Positions 1 to 8,045 of a stretch of 64,000 nucleotides of DNA are shown here, in pieces (position 1 is the stretch's first letter; every line of letters begins with the position of its first letter). Below the pieces are notes generated by a model. The model was given only the letters and a program-made list of their open reading frames with translations. It had not been told where the DNA came from and ran no database searches. The stretch is from Gemmataceae bacterium (GTDB lineage Bacteria > Planctomycetota > Planctomycetia > Gemmatales > Gemmataceae): positions 1,441,500-1,505,499 of the forward strand of contig LR594585.1 in NCBI GenBank assembly GCA_901538445.1, in the 5' to 3' direction. Position numbers and translations under genes: made by a program.

Positions 1-2289
1 GACCTCCACGTCCACCCCCGGCACCTCGTCCTTGACCTCGCTCTGGAGCTTGCTGATGATCTCCTTCCGGGACTTCCCGCTCTCCGGGTTGATGACCACG
101 AAGAACTCGTTCGCGTTCGGCGGCTCGGCGTGTTCGTCCATCTCGGCCCGCCCGGTCCGGCGCAGGAACGCGAGGATTTCCCCGTCCGGGTTCGCGGGCG
201 ACTTCTGGAGCGACCGGAGCTTGGCGTCCACCAGCGTTGACGCCTGGTTCGAGGCGTCGAGCGACGCGCCGGACGGGAGGGTGACGTTCACCTGAACGCT
301 CCCCTCGTCGAACGGCGGCAAGAAGTCGGCCCCGATCGTCGTCACCCGCCACGCGCAGTACCCGACTAAGAGCCAGGTGAACACCTGTATCGAGATCTGT
401 CGGCGGATGCTGAACCGGATCAGGTACGCCCCGGCCCATTTCAGCCCGCGGAGCAGCAACCCGTCGCCGTGGTGGTGCGTGGCACCCGACCGGGCGAGCA
501 GGTAGTACGACAGGACCGGGGTGACGCAGATGGACACTACGAGGGAGGCCAGGATCGACACGATGTAGGCGACCCCGAGCGGGGTGAAGAGCCGGCCCTC
601 GATCCCGGACAGGGCGAACAGCGGGAGGAACACGAGGATGACAAGTGCCGTCCCGAACACGATGGCCGAGCGGATCTCGACGCTCGCCTCGTAGATCACC
701 CGCAGCGCCGGCCGCGGGGTCGGCGATAGGCCGTTCTCGCCGAGCCGGCGGTAGATGTTCTCCACGTCCACGATGGCGTCATCGACCAACTCGCCCATCG
801 CCACAGCGATCCCGCCCAGGGTCATCACGTTGATCGATAGCTCGACCCCGGTGACGAGGCCGACCAGCTTGAACACCAGGACGGTGAGGGCGAGCGACAG
901 CGGGATGGCGGTGAGCGAGATGAACGTGGTGCGGACGTTCATCAGGAACAGGAACAAGATGATGAGTACCAGGACGGCCCCGACGACGAGCGCCTCGCCG
1001 ACGTTGTACACCCCGCGGTCGATGAAGTCCCGGAGCTGGTACAGGTCGGACTCGACCACCACGTCCGGCGGGAGCGACGCCTCGACATCCCGGAGGGCGT
1101 CCTTCACCGCGTCGGTCAGCGCCCGCGTGTCCACGTGCGGCTGCTTGGTGACGGTGAGCGCGACCGCCGGGTAGCCGTTGATGCTGGAGTCGCCCCGCTT
1201 AACCTGCGCCCCCTCGGTCACCCGGGCCACGTCCTGGAGCAGCACCGGCCGGCCGAGCGGCTTGCCCGGCTCGTGCCTCTCGGGAGCCTTGACGGTGATG
1301 AGCCGGAGGTCGGCGGCCACCTGCTTCGAGTCCGGGCCGAGCCGGCCGATCACCCGGATCGGCGTCTCCGCCCCGCCGGCGACCGAGTACCCGCCGGTGT
1401 GGTTGACGTTGTTCGCCCGCAGCGCGTCCTCGACGTTCTGGAGCGTGACGCCGTACTCGGCGAGCTTCACCGGGTCCACCAGCACCTGGTACTGCTTCCG
1501 CCCGCCGCCCATCGTGATGACCTGGGCGATCCCGGTGATTTTGAGGAGGCGCGGCCGGACCACCCAGTCGGCCAGCGTGCGGAGGGCGAGTTGCCGCTGC
1601 AAGTCAGACGGGAAGACGATCTCGCGGGAATGTCCGCCGACGGACGCCCGAAGCGTCTGGGAGCCGTCGGTCGCCACCGTTTGCCAGGCAGCTGCGGTAG
1701 CGGGGATAGGTTCCCACGCGGCGGGGTTGCGGCGGTCGGTCGGCTTCCAGACGAACAGGCCCGGGTCCGCGCCGTTCGCGGCCGGCACCCGCTCGGCGAA
1801 GTACGGCGTTCCGGCCACGGCCGCCAACTCCCCGCCCTTCGGGCCGGGCTGCCGCCGCATCCCGGCGATCATGAACTGCCCCATGATCGAACTGATCGGG
1901 GCCATCTGCGGCCGGACCCCCTCGGGCAGGTCGCCGGACACGGTGGTGAGCCGCTCCTGGACCGTCTGCCGGGCCGTCCGGATGTCCACGTTCCAGCCGA
2001 ACTCGACGTACACGACCGACAGCCCGAACCCGGACTGGCTCCGCACGTCCTGCACCCCGGTCGCCCCGAGCAGGGCCGACTCCAGCGGGTAGGTGACGAG
2101 CGTCTCGACCTCCTCGGGGGCGAGGCCCGGGCACTCGGTCATCACCACCACCCGCGGCCGGTCGAGGTCCGGGAACACGTCGATCGGCATCTGGGTGGCG
2201 AGGTAGCCGCCGTACCCGAGCGCGACGAGGCACAGGACCACGACCAGCGGGCGGTGCCGGAGGGAAAACTTGATGGCGGTGTTCAGCAT
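1..2289 (-). CDS. Heavy-metal efflux RND transporter (CusA/CzcA family), C-terminus cut by window edge
   Basis: Inner-membrane proton-driven pump that would export metal ions through an adaptor and outer-membrane channel. 763 codons are visible; the start is the ATG at 2289 (MLNTAIKFSLRHRPL) and the frame is still open at base 1, so roughly the last quarter is missing. The family N-terminus (MPIDVFPDLDRPRV), the first porter domain (ISSIMGQFM) and the TM4 motif GELVDDAIVDVENIYRRL are present. Residues about 144-235 form a stretch of about 92 residues between IMGQFMIAG and LRTLADWVV, where the second RND pump of this window has about 18. It lies 34 bp downstream of its adaptor gene. Substrate is inferred as Cu/Ag from context; a divalent metal is possible. 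Confidence 0.93.
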   Translation of the reverse strand, partial: MLNTAIKFSLRHRPLVVVLCLVALGYGGYLATQMPIDVFPDLDRPRVVVMTECPGLAPEEVETLVTYPLESALLGATGVQDVRSQSGFGLSVVYVEFGWNVDIRTARQTVQERLTTVSGDLPEGVRPQMAPISSIMGQFMIAGMRRQPGPKGGELAAVAGTPYFAERVPAANGADPGLFVWKPTDRRNPAAWEPIPATAAAWQTVATDGSQTLRASVGGHSREIVFPSDLQRQLALRTLADWVVRPRLLKITGIAQVITMGGGRKQYQVLVDPVKLAEYGVTLQNVEDALRANNVNHTGGYSVAGGAETPIRVIGRLGPDSKQVAADLRLITVKAPERHEPGKPLGRPVLLQDVARVTEGAQVKRGDSSINGYPAVALTVTKQPHVDTRALTDAVKDALRDVEASLPPDVVVESDLYQLRDFIDRGVYNVGEALVVGAVLVLIILFLFLMNVRTTFISLTAIPLSLALTVLVFKLVGLVTGVELSINVMTLGGIAVAMGELVDDAIVDVENIYRRLGENGLSPTPRPALRVIYEASVEIRSAIVFGTALVILVFLPLFALSGIEGRLFTPLGVAYIVSILASLVVSICVTPVLSYYLLARSGATHHHGDGLLLRGLKWAGAYLIRFSIRRQISIQVFTWLLVGYCAWRVTTIGADFLPPFDEGSVQVNVTLPSGASLDASNQASTLVDAKLRSLQKSPANPDGEILAFLRRTGRAEMDEHAEPPNANEFFVVINPESGKSRKEIISKLQSEVKDEVPGVDVEV

Positions 2290-2323
2290 GGGATCGATGC
2301 TCCGTTCCGGTGGGTCGTGCCGG

Positions 2324-3769
2324 TCAGTCGTGGGAGTGGCCGGCGTGGGGGTCGCCGCCCCCGCCCCCGGCCGCCTGGGCCTTGAGGGCGCGGTTGAGGG
2401 CCGCCGCCTGGTTCCGCACCACGAATTCGGCCTCGGACACGCTGCCGTCGTTCGCCACCACAACGTCCGACCGGTCGGCGTACAGCACCCGGACGGGCTT
2501 GCGGACGAACACGTCCCCGGTCTGGATGAACACGAACGCCTCGCCGCCCTCGCGGGCCACCGCGACCGCCGGCAGGACGAAGGGCAGCAGTTCCGTCTTG
2601 CCGTCCGGGGCGAGGGTGACGAGTTTCTCGACCGGCATCAGCAGCCGCACTCGCTGGCCCGGCCGGTAGCGCCAGACGAAGTGGGTCTTCCCGTCCCGCT
2701 CGAACGTCCGCGGCTGGTTGTCCACGGGCAGGTAGACGGCGAACGTCCGGGTCGCCGGGTCCACCTGGTTCGACAGGTGGTGGATCGTGAGCGGCACTTG
2801 CGGCTTCCACGCCCCGGGCGTCTCGTCGGCGAACTCGGCCCGGACCGGGGTCTTATTCTCGGCGGCGGCGGCGAGCGCGTCGGCCTCGGACTTGAACGCC
2901 CGGCCCTCGACGAACAGCCGCTGGTGGTTGGCCAGCAGGCAGAGGGTCTGCCCGGCCGTGACCTGCTCGCCGAGCGTCACCTTCAGTTCCTGCACCTCGA
3001 ACAGCGGCGCGGCGACCGGGGCCTCTTCTCCCCCGCGGTCGGCCGTCTGACTCACTGCGGTCGGTGTCCCCGGCACCGCGCTCGGGGCGGGGGCGAAGAC
3101 GGTCACTTCGGTGATGACCTCGCCCTTCTCGGCCCGGTTTACCTGGTCGGGGGTCAGCCCGAACACCTGGAGTTGGCGGCGGTACGCCTGCACCTGGGTG
3201 GTGTACCGTTTGACCTGATTCTCTTCCTCGATGAGGACCGCCCCGGACTGGGTGCCCTGCTTGACGAGGGCGGCCACCCGGTCCCGCTTGGCGGCGGCGA
3301 ACTCCGCCTCCCGCGCGGCCTTGGCGAGGTCCGTCTGGGCGCTCTGGAGGAACTCGCTGGCGAGCTGGATGCTGAACAGCGGGTCGCCGGCCTTCACCGT
3401 GTCCCCCGGCCGGGCCTTGATCGCGGTGACCACGCCCGCGACCTTCGAGGTCACGCCCCGGTCGCTCTCGCCGGGCCGGTCCACCACGACGCCGGGGACG
3501 AGCATCGTCCGCCAGTACTCCTGGGGGGTGAGGGTGTCCACGTCGAGGCCGAGGTTCTTCTGGGCCTGCGGGGAGAGCTTCACCCGGTCCACCGCCTTGG
3601 CCCCGTGTTCGTCGGCCTTGCCGGCCTCGGCGTGTGCGTCACCGGACTTGGCGGCCTTGGCCGGGAACACATGCGGCATCCACTGGTCCTGGGTGCGGTA
3701 CGCTGCGAACCCGGCCCCGGCGAGGAGGACCAACGTGATAATGGGTGAGAGAATGCGCTTCAGACGCAT
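2324..3769 (-). CDS. RND efflux periplasmic adaptor subunit (membrane fusion protein)
   Basis: A 481-residue adaptor linking the RND pump to the outer-membrane channel. A signal anchor at residues 5-22 is followed by a His-containing linker (HAEAGKADEHGAK). A lipoyl-like half (RPGDTVKAGDPLFSI) and a coiled-coil hairpin (about residues 140-190) come next, then the beta-barrel region. The protein ends in HAGHSHD, a likely metal-binding tail. An Ala/Pro/Ser-rich insert near APAPSAVPGTPTAVS splits the second lipoyl half. The start ATG has GAGG about 6 nt upstream. The pump gene follows after 34 bp, and a Cys-rich exported protein gene precedes it by 121 bp. Confidence 0.92.
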   Translation of the reverse strand: MRLKRILSPIITLVLLAGAGFAAYRTQDQWMPHVFPAKAAKSGDAHAEAGKADEHGAKAVDRVKLSPQAQKNLGLDVDTLTPQEYWRTMLVPGVVVDRPGESDRGVTSKVAGVVTAIKARPGDTVKAGDPLFSIQLASEFLQSAQTDLAKAAREAEFAAAKRDRVAALVKQGTQSGAVLIEEENQVKRYTTQVQAYRRQLQVFGLTPDQVNRAEKGEVITEVTVFAPAPSAVPGTPTAVSQTADRGGEEAPVAAPLFEVQELKVTLGEQVTAGQTLCLLANHQRLFVEGRAFKSEADALAAAAENKTPVRAEFADETPGAWKPQVPLTIHHLSNQVDPATRTFAVYLPVDNQPRTFERDGKTHFVWRYRPGQRVRLLMPVEKLVTLAPDGKTELLPFVLPAVAVAREGGEAFVFIQTGDVFVRKPVRVLYADRSDVVVANDGSVSEAEFVVRNQAAALNRALKAQAAGGGGGDPHAGHSHD

Positions 3770-3890
3770 GGAGGAACCTCGCCGGCGCGGCAGCGCCTGT
3801 GCAGGAGAACCGGAACGGACGCAACAAAACGAGACGATGAGTAACCGGCGCGGAGAATCCGCGGGTCAACGGGAGAACCCGGGGGCCGGG

Positions 3891-4364
3891 TTAAATCCGA
3901 AGGGTAAGCAGCGAGATGTAGAGCGGAACGGAGCGGAAGCAGTGACCGGAGTCGAACCGGTCAGCGAGGCGGACGGGCGCGGCGAACCACGAACACGCCC
4001 TGATCGGAACACCAACATCGCAATCGGTCGGGGCGTCGGGGGCCGGCGTGGGGATGGCAGAGACAACAGGCGACGAGACTACCGCGGGGCAGTCAGGATG
4101 GTGCGGATGTCCGCCGGAGTCCGTGTGGCCGCCCTGCGGACACGCGGGGTAGCGGTAGCCACTCGCATTCTCCGCATTCGCCGGGGATTCCTGGTGGGTC
4201 TTGTTGCGGCAGCCGCACCCGGCCTTCCCCGAGACAGAAACGTCAACGGCCGAACTTGTCTGAAACGAAGGGGCCGAAAGCCCGTCGGAGGCCGCGCAGG
4301 TGCAGGCGCGAACGGGGTTTGGCCCCGTCAGCATCAGCACCGCGATCAGCAACCGCACGAGCAT
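3891..4364 (-). CDS. Small Cys-rich secreted protein A of the metal island
   Basis: 157 residues and no family I recognise. It has a hydrophobic signal sequence (MLVRLLIAVLMLTG) directly followed by a Cys pair (RACTC), then GCGC, a HQES segment, further spaced Cys (9 in all) and a His-rich patch (GGHPHHPDC). The start ATG has GGAG 8 nt upstream and a strong promoter sits just before it (4385-4413). Two other exported proteins in the island (6093-6551 and 23531-23962) have the same plan: signal peptide, immediate Cys cluster, CxC and HQxxP. I infer an extracytoplasmic metal-binding protein transcribed with the downstream RND adaptor and pump. The similarity among the three is weak, so homology is provisional. 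Confidence 0.72.
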   Translation of the reverse strand: MLVRLLIAVLMLTGPNPVRACTCAASDGLSAPSFQTSSAVDVSVSGKAGCGCRNKTHQESPANAENASGYRYPACPQGGHTDSGGHPHHPDCPAVVSSPVVSAIPTPAPDAPTDCDVGVPIRACSWFAAPVRLADRFDSGHCFRSVPLYISLLTLRI

Positions 4365-4384
4365 TGAAGTTCTCCAGAATAGTC

Positions 4385-4413
4385 ACTATACAAACCGCTG
4401 CCCGCAGGGTCAA
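4385..4413 (-). promoter_or_regulatory. Sigma70-like promoter for the Cys-rich A / adaptor / pump operon
   Basis: On the minus strand, TTGACC (4413-4408) is followed by a 17-bp spacer and TATAGT (4390-4385). The predicted start of transcription is about 14 nt before the ATG at 4364. It lies in the 51-bp gap after the outer-membrane factor gene, so the last three genes can be transcribed apart from it. Confidence 0.7.
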
Positions 4414-4415
4414 CA

Positions 4416-6002
4416 CTAACGGGGTGGCACGCCGTCCTTGCCCTTGGGCACCGGCACGGGAACGGGGAGCATCGCCGGGCCGGCCCCCGGCCCGGCCGCC
4501 TTCGGGGCCGGACCCGGCCACCATTCCTCCAGGAGCAGGGCCGAGAGATCGGCCGCCGCCCGCCACGCCTCCCCGAGCGCGCGATTGTATTCCAGCCGGG
4601 CCTCGGCCACCGCCCGCTGCGACTGGATCACCCGCAGGTACTCGAACTGGCCGCCCTTGAACGCATCCAGCGACAGCTTGTACGTCTCTTCCGCCTTCGG
4701 CAGGATGTCGGTCCGGTACTGGTCGGCCAGCGTGATTGCGGCCGAGTAGGCCCGCAAGGCGGTCGCCACCCGCTCGGCCAACTCGTTCTCGACCCGCCCG
4801 ACCTCCTGGACCGCCACGCCGAGTTCGGCCTTCGCCGCCCGGATGTTCCCCTGGTTGCGGTTCCACACCGGGATGGGGGCGCTAACCCCAACCATCCAGT
4901 CGTTCGACCGATTCTGGTTCTGCCGGACGTAGCCGCTCGTGAGCGTGAGGTTCGGGATCGGCTCGACCTCCGCGCGGCGGATGGCGGCCTGCGCCCGGTC
5001 CACCCCGACCCGCGCCGACCGCACCTCGGGGTGGGTCGCCAGGACCGCGTCCAGGACGCGGTCGGGGTCGTACTTGGGCACGTCCTCGAACGGGCCGGCG
5101 GCCGCCCCCACGGCGAGCCGCGGGTCGCCGACGACCGCCGCGAGCCGCTTGCGCGCGCCGGGCACCTCCCGCCGGGCGGCCTCGGCCTGGGACCGGAACC
5201 GGGCGAGTTCGACTTCGAGCTGGATGAGGTCGAGCCGGGCGATCTGCTTGGCGTCCAGCAGGGATTGGCTGGTCTTGACGGCGTCGCCGGCGAGTTTCAC
5301 CAACTCGTCGAGGACGGCGATCCGCCGCTCCAAGGCGTACAGGTCGTAGAACGCCGACCGCACGGACCCGATCACCCCGTATCGCTCGCGGAGGAGTTCA
5401 AGGGTGGCCTGGTCCACTTCACGCGCGGCCACGGCCTGCGACAGCGACAGTTTCCGCCCGGTGACGATCTCCTGCGTGACCTGCGGGATGGTGTTGACCC
5501 CAGTCGTGCCTGTACGGTCGCCCAGTTCGTCGAAGTTCGCCCCGAGCGTCGGATTCGGGTACAACCCGGCCTGGGTGTACCGCCCCTGGGCGGCGTCGAT
5601 GTTGAACGTGGCCCGGCCGAGCCGCGGGTTCCGACCAACCGCGAGTTGCACCAGTTCGTCCACCCGAACCGGACCGGCCACCGGCACGGGTGCTTCCCCG
5701 GCGTTAGCCGGACTTTTCTCGCCCGGCTCTTCGTGTTTTTTCGGCTGCGGGAGGGATTCCCGGCTCTCGCCGGCCGGTTCGGACGGCTCCGCGTAGGCCG
5801 TCTGGACAACGCCCGTCTGCGGCCCGGCGGCCACCACGGCGGCCGATGCGGGAGTCCGCGCGGACGGCCGGGCCGCGACCGCCGGCATGGGGTCGGGGGG
5901 AACGTAAGGTGTGGTGGCGCACCCCACCGTGGCGACCCCCAGGGCACCGCCCGCGAGCCACCCGAACGCACGCCGACCGTGATGGAGTCTAGATTCTCGC
6001 AT
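4416..6002 (-). CDS. TolC/CusC-family outer-membrane efflux lipoprotein
   Basis: 528 residues; the outer-membrane channel partner of an RND system. I chose ATG 6002 (MRESRLHHG) because GGAGAG lies 5-7 nt upstream and the product then has a lipoprotein signal ending in the lipobox-like GVATVGC. An open frame further upstream to 6050 lacks these signs. A Pro/Ala-rich linker (about residues 25-100) precedes two OEP repeats: one with VDELVQLAVGRNPRLG, NPTLGANFDEL and long helices, the other with PEVRSARVGVDRAQA and the corresponding helices. The C-terminus is Gly/Pro/Lys-rich. It sits between two Cys-rich genes and upstream of the adaptor and pump, forming a complete tripartite set. Confidence 0.92.
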   Translation of the reverse strand: MRESRLHHGRRAFGWLAGGALGVATVGCATTPYVPPDPMPAVAARPSARTPASAAVVAAGPQTGVVQTAYAEPSEPAGESRESLPQPKKHEEPGEKSPANAGEAPVPVAGPVRVDELVQLAVGRNPRLGRATFNIDAAQGRYTQAGLYPNPTLGANFDELGDRTGTTGVNTIPQVTQEIVTGRKLSLSQAVAAREVDQATLELLRERYGVIGSVRSAFYDLYALERRIAVLDELVKLAGDAVKTSQSLLDAKQIARLDLIQLEVELARFRSQAEAARREVPGARKRLAAVVGDPRLAVGAAAGPFEDVPKYDPDRVLDAVLATHPEVRSARVGVDRAQAAIRRAEVEPIPNLTLTSGYVRQNQNRSNDWMVGVSAPIPVWNRNQGNIRAAKAELGVAVQEVGRVENELAERVATALRAYSAAITLADQYRTDILPKAEETYKLSLDAFKGGQFEYLRVIQSQRAVAEARLEYNRALGEAWRAAADLSALLLEEWWPGPAPKAAGPGAGPAMLPVPVPVPKGKDGVPPR

Positions 6003-6092
6003 GTCGCTCTCCGGCCCTGCCCGAATCGGCTGGGTTATGTGTGGGAACACCCGTCAGAAAACGGCAAACGGGCGGACGGCAGCGAGGTGGGA

Positions 6093-6551
6093 CTAGCAGC
6101 GAAACGAGTGGCAGTACCGCAGCCGGTCGGGTGCCGACGAATCGATCGGGTCGATAGCAGTGACCGGAGTGTCCAGGCAGGCGGTCAAAAAGACGTGCGT
6201 GTCGCGGGCGAACGGGGCGGACGTAAAGTCGCCCGTGTCGCGGTCAGTTTGGAGGCGGTCGCCGTTACCAACGGGAAGGCCGAGATCGAAATTCGGGCAG
6301 TGACCGCACGGTGCGCCCGGAACGGGAGTCCGCTCGGCAGGTTGCTCGGGGTCCACGGGTGGCTGGTGCGACTTGCACGGGCAGTGTTTAGTCGAGCAGC
6401 GTTCCGTTTCAGCCGTAAGGCGTGTCGCCTGCAAAGGCGGGGCGGTCGGGAGGCGGTTGTTGAAGAGAACCGCGAGCTGGCAGGGGCAACGGAGCGGCCC
6501 GCCGGTAACAACCGACATGACCGCCACGATGATCGCCACTGCTAGCCGCAT
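6093..6551 (-). CDS. Small Cys-rich secreted protein B of the metal island
   Basis: 152 residues. A signal sequence (MRLAVAIIVAVMSVVTGG) is followed at once by LRCPC. Then come ERCSTKHCPCKSHQPP, APCGHCP and a C-terminal YCHSFRC, giving 10 Cys. The plan matches protein A (3891-4364) and protein C (23531-23962). It is the first gene of the run B, outer-membrane factor, A, adaptor, pump. The 245 bp upstream are distinctly AT-richer than the neighbourhood and probably hold its promoter. Function is not known; an exported metal-binding or metal-sensing role is inferred from Cys content and position. Confidence 0.68.
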   Translation of the reverse strand: MRLAVAIIVAVMSVVTGGPLRCPCQLAVLFNNRLPTAPPLQATRLTAETERCSTKHCPCKSHQPPVDPEQPAERTPVPGAPCGHCPNFDLGLPVGNGDRLQTDRDTGDFTSAPFARDTHVFLTACLDTPVTAIDPIDSSAPDRLRYCHSFRC

Positions 6552-6739
6552 GACCCGTACCCAAAATCGCCGTTCTAATCCGCGAAGACCGCATATCTTC
6601 TTTCATCGGCAACGCACGACCGAAACAACAGGAAAATTGGGCTTCAGCAAGACCGCTCACATTTTGCGTGTCGAACACAACAGACATCCTAAACCAATTC
6701 ACCGCTATAGTGGACAAAAGACACATGTGACTCGGCCTC

Positions 6740-6753
6740 ACCACAGTTGTGGT
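6740..6753. promoter_or_regulatory. Candidate operator dyad upstream of the Cys-rich B operon
   Basis: ACCACA-GT-TGTGGT, a 6-bp perfect inverted repeat in an AT-rich 245-bp intergenic stretch (6552-6796) between the end of the merR operon and the start of Cys-rich B. I see no convincing -35/-10 pair around it, so a role is only suggested by symmetry and place. Confidence 0.25.
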
Positions 6754-6796
6754 AGACTAGATTTGACTTCTGCCACACATGCGAATTCTGATCTCA

Positions 6797-7537
6797 TCAC
6801 CCGTGACCACCGAAGAGAACGGCTGCCGCCATCCCGGCCATGAGCAGGTCTTCGACCAGCGTGACGTAGGACATGGGCAGGTTGAACACGGCCCCCAGGC
6901 AGGCACAGCGGATTTTCCGCCGGGCGAGCAGGCTCTGCACCACCCCGACCGCACTGACGCCCATGACGGCCAGCGTCGCCGCGTTCGTCAGCACGGGGTT
7001 GAAATCGGCGAGGTACGCCGCCCCCAGCCCAAGTTCGAGGAACGGGTAAACGTAGCCGTACCCCAGCCACCGCCGGGCCACGATGTCGTAGCTGCTGTAG
7101 GACAGGGCGAAGGCCGGCACGTCGAGCAGCTTGAAGAAGCTGAATACCAGGAAGAACCCGGCCATGAAGTGCCGCATGGCCCGCGCCCCGTCGAACCCTC
7201 CGGCCGCCGCCTCGGCCAATCCCACTGCCCCGAGCAGGTAGAGCAAGATCAGGACGAGAGGGTAGTAACTGGTTTTCGGTTGGTCGCCGCTCGGCGGCGT
7301 CACAGACGGGGGCGGGGCGTCCACCGGCACTTCGCCAACGACCTGATACCCCTTCTTCCCAAGGAGTTCACCCACCCAGGCGACGGAGACATCCTCCCCC
7401 TCGACGGTCAGCACCTTGTCCGGGTTGGAAACGTCGGCGGACCACCGCTCGATGCTCGGCTCGGCATCGAAGAGTGGCCGGATCGACTTCACGCACGCCC
7501 CGCACCGAAGGTTGGTTTTCACTTTCACCGTGGTCAT
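6797..7537 (-). CDS. HMA-domain / MauE-like membrane fusion protein
   Basis: 246 residues. Residues 1-70 are a heavy-metal-associated fold with the metal site RCGACV. A Pro-rich linker leads to four predicted membrane helices resembling the MauE/DoxX group, with the conserved RCACLGAVFNLPMS and a final VTLVEDLLMAGMA helix. I chose ATG 7537 because AGGAG lies about 8 nt upstream and because it overlaps the stop of merR in ATGA, so translation is probably coupled. An open frame reaching 7597 is rejected, since it would start inside merR. Inferred role: MerR-controlled metal handling or transport at the inner membrane, comparable in position to merT. Direction of transport cannot be told from sequence. 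Confidence 0.85.
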   Translation of the reverse strand: MTTVKVKTNLRCGACVKSIRPLFDAEPSIERWSADVSNPDKVLTVEGEDVSVAWVGELLGKKGYQVVGEVPVDAPPPSVTPPSGDQPKTSYYPLVLILLYLLGAVGLAEAAAGGFDGARAMRHFMAGFFLVFSFFKLLDVPAFALSYSSYDIVARRWLGYGYVYPFLELGLGAAYLADFNPVLTNAATLAVMGVSAVGVVQSLLARRKIRCACLGAVFNLPMSYVTLVEDLLMAGMAAAVLFGGHG

Positions 7538-7965
7538 GCCTTCACTCCTGATTTCTTTGAGCGGTCGCTGTCCTCGAATGCCGTGATGATCGGGCACCCC
7601 GAGGCCGGGCCGTCCCCTTCGCAGGACTCCAGGAGGTTGACCAGCGACTCCCGCATCGCCAGCAGGTCGCGGACCTTCGCGTCAATGTCGGCGATCTTGC
7701 CGGCGGCCCGGTCGCGGATATCCGCCCGCCGGGCGTCCGGGTCGTCCCGCAGGCCGAGTAGGTCTTGGATTTCCTTGAGGGTGAACCCGACCTGTTGCGC
7801 CCGCCGGATGAACCGCAGTCGCTCGACCGCCTCGTCGTCGTATTGGCGATACCCGGAGTCCTTCCGAGCCGGGGCGTCGAGCAGCCCCTTGCGCTCGTAG
7901 AACCGCACCGTCTCGACGCCGACGCCGACCGCCTTCGCCAACTGGCCAATGCTGATCGTCCGCAT
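7534..7965 (-). CDS. MerR-family metal-responsive transcriptional regulator
   Basis: 143 residues. It has an N-terminal winged helix (SIGQLAKAVGVGVETVRFYERKGLL), a dimer helix and a C-terminal metal loop SCEGDGPASGCPII. The two Cys are eight residues apart and followed by Pro-Ile-Ile, as in MerR, PbrR and CueR. The Cys at the base of the dimer helix that Hg(II) and divalent-metal sensors use is absent (DDPDARRAD here), which favours a Cu(I)/Ag(I) sensor. ATG 7965 is chosen for GGAGG 9 nt upstream and because the family start MxxISIGQLA fits; an alternative frame start at 8016 lies inside its own promoter. It is coupled to the HMA-MauE gene by a 4-bp overlap. Confidence 0.9.
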   Translation of the reverse strand: MRTISIGQLAKAVGVGVETVRFYERKGLLDAPARKDSGYRQYDDEAVERLRFIRRAQQVGFTLKEIQDLLGLRDDPDARRADIRDRAAGKIADIDAKVRDLLAMRESLVNLLESCEGDGPASGCPIITAFEDSDRSKKSGVKA

Positions 7966-7984
7966 GGTCGATGCCTCCACCTGC

Positions 7985-8016
7985 AGTCTACGGCCCGTAC
8001 CTAAGTACGGGGTCAA
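7985..8016 (-). promoter_or_regulatory. MerR-type promoter and operator
   Basis: Minus-strand TTGACC (8016-8011), then a perfect dyad CCGTACTTAGGTACGG (8010-7995) filling a long spacer, then TAGACT (7990-7985). The spacer is 20 bp, too long for free sigma70 polymerase and typical of promoters that MerR proteins untwist. The CCGTAC/GTACGG arms are the same as in the classical mer operator. Transcription would begin about 12 nt before merR. Confidence 0.85.
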
Positions 8017-8045
8017 GGGAGAAAAGCAGGAATCACGTGGCTTGT

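Noticed and set aside
1135-2385. Long plus-strand open frame opposite the RND pump
   Set aside because: Pro/Arg/Asp-rich, no domain, and exactly antisense to a recognisable RND gene; GC-rich DNA keeps such frames open by chance.
5031-6545. 504-codon plus-strand frame
   Set aside because: Runs antisense through the outer-membrane factor and into the next gene; composition is that of a shadow frame.
7534-8016. Mercury resistance operon
   Set aside because: Operator looks mer-like, but merA, merP and merT are absent and the regulator lacks the third Hg-binding Cys.
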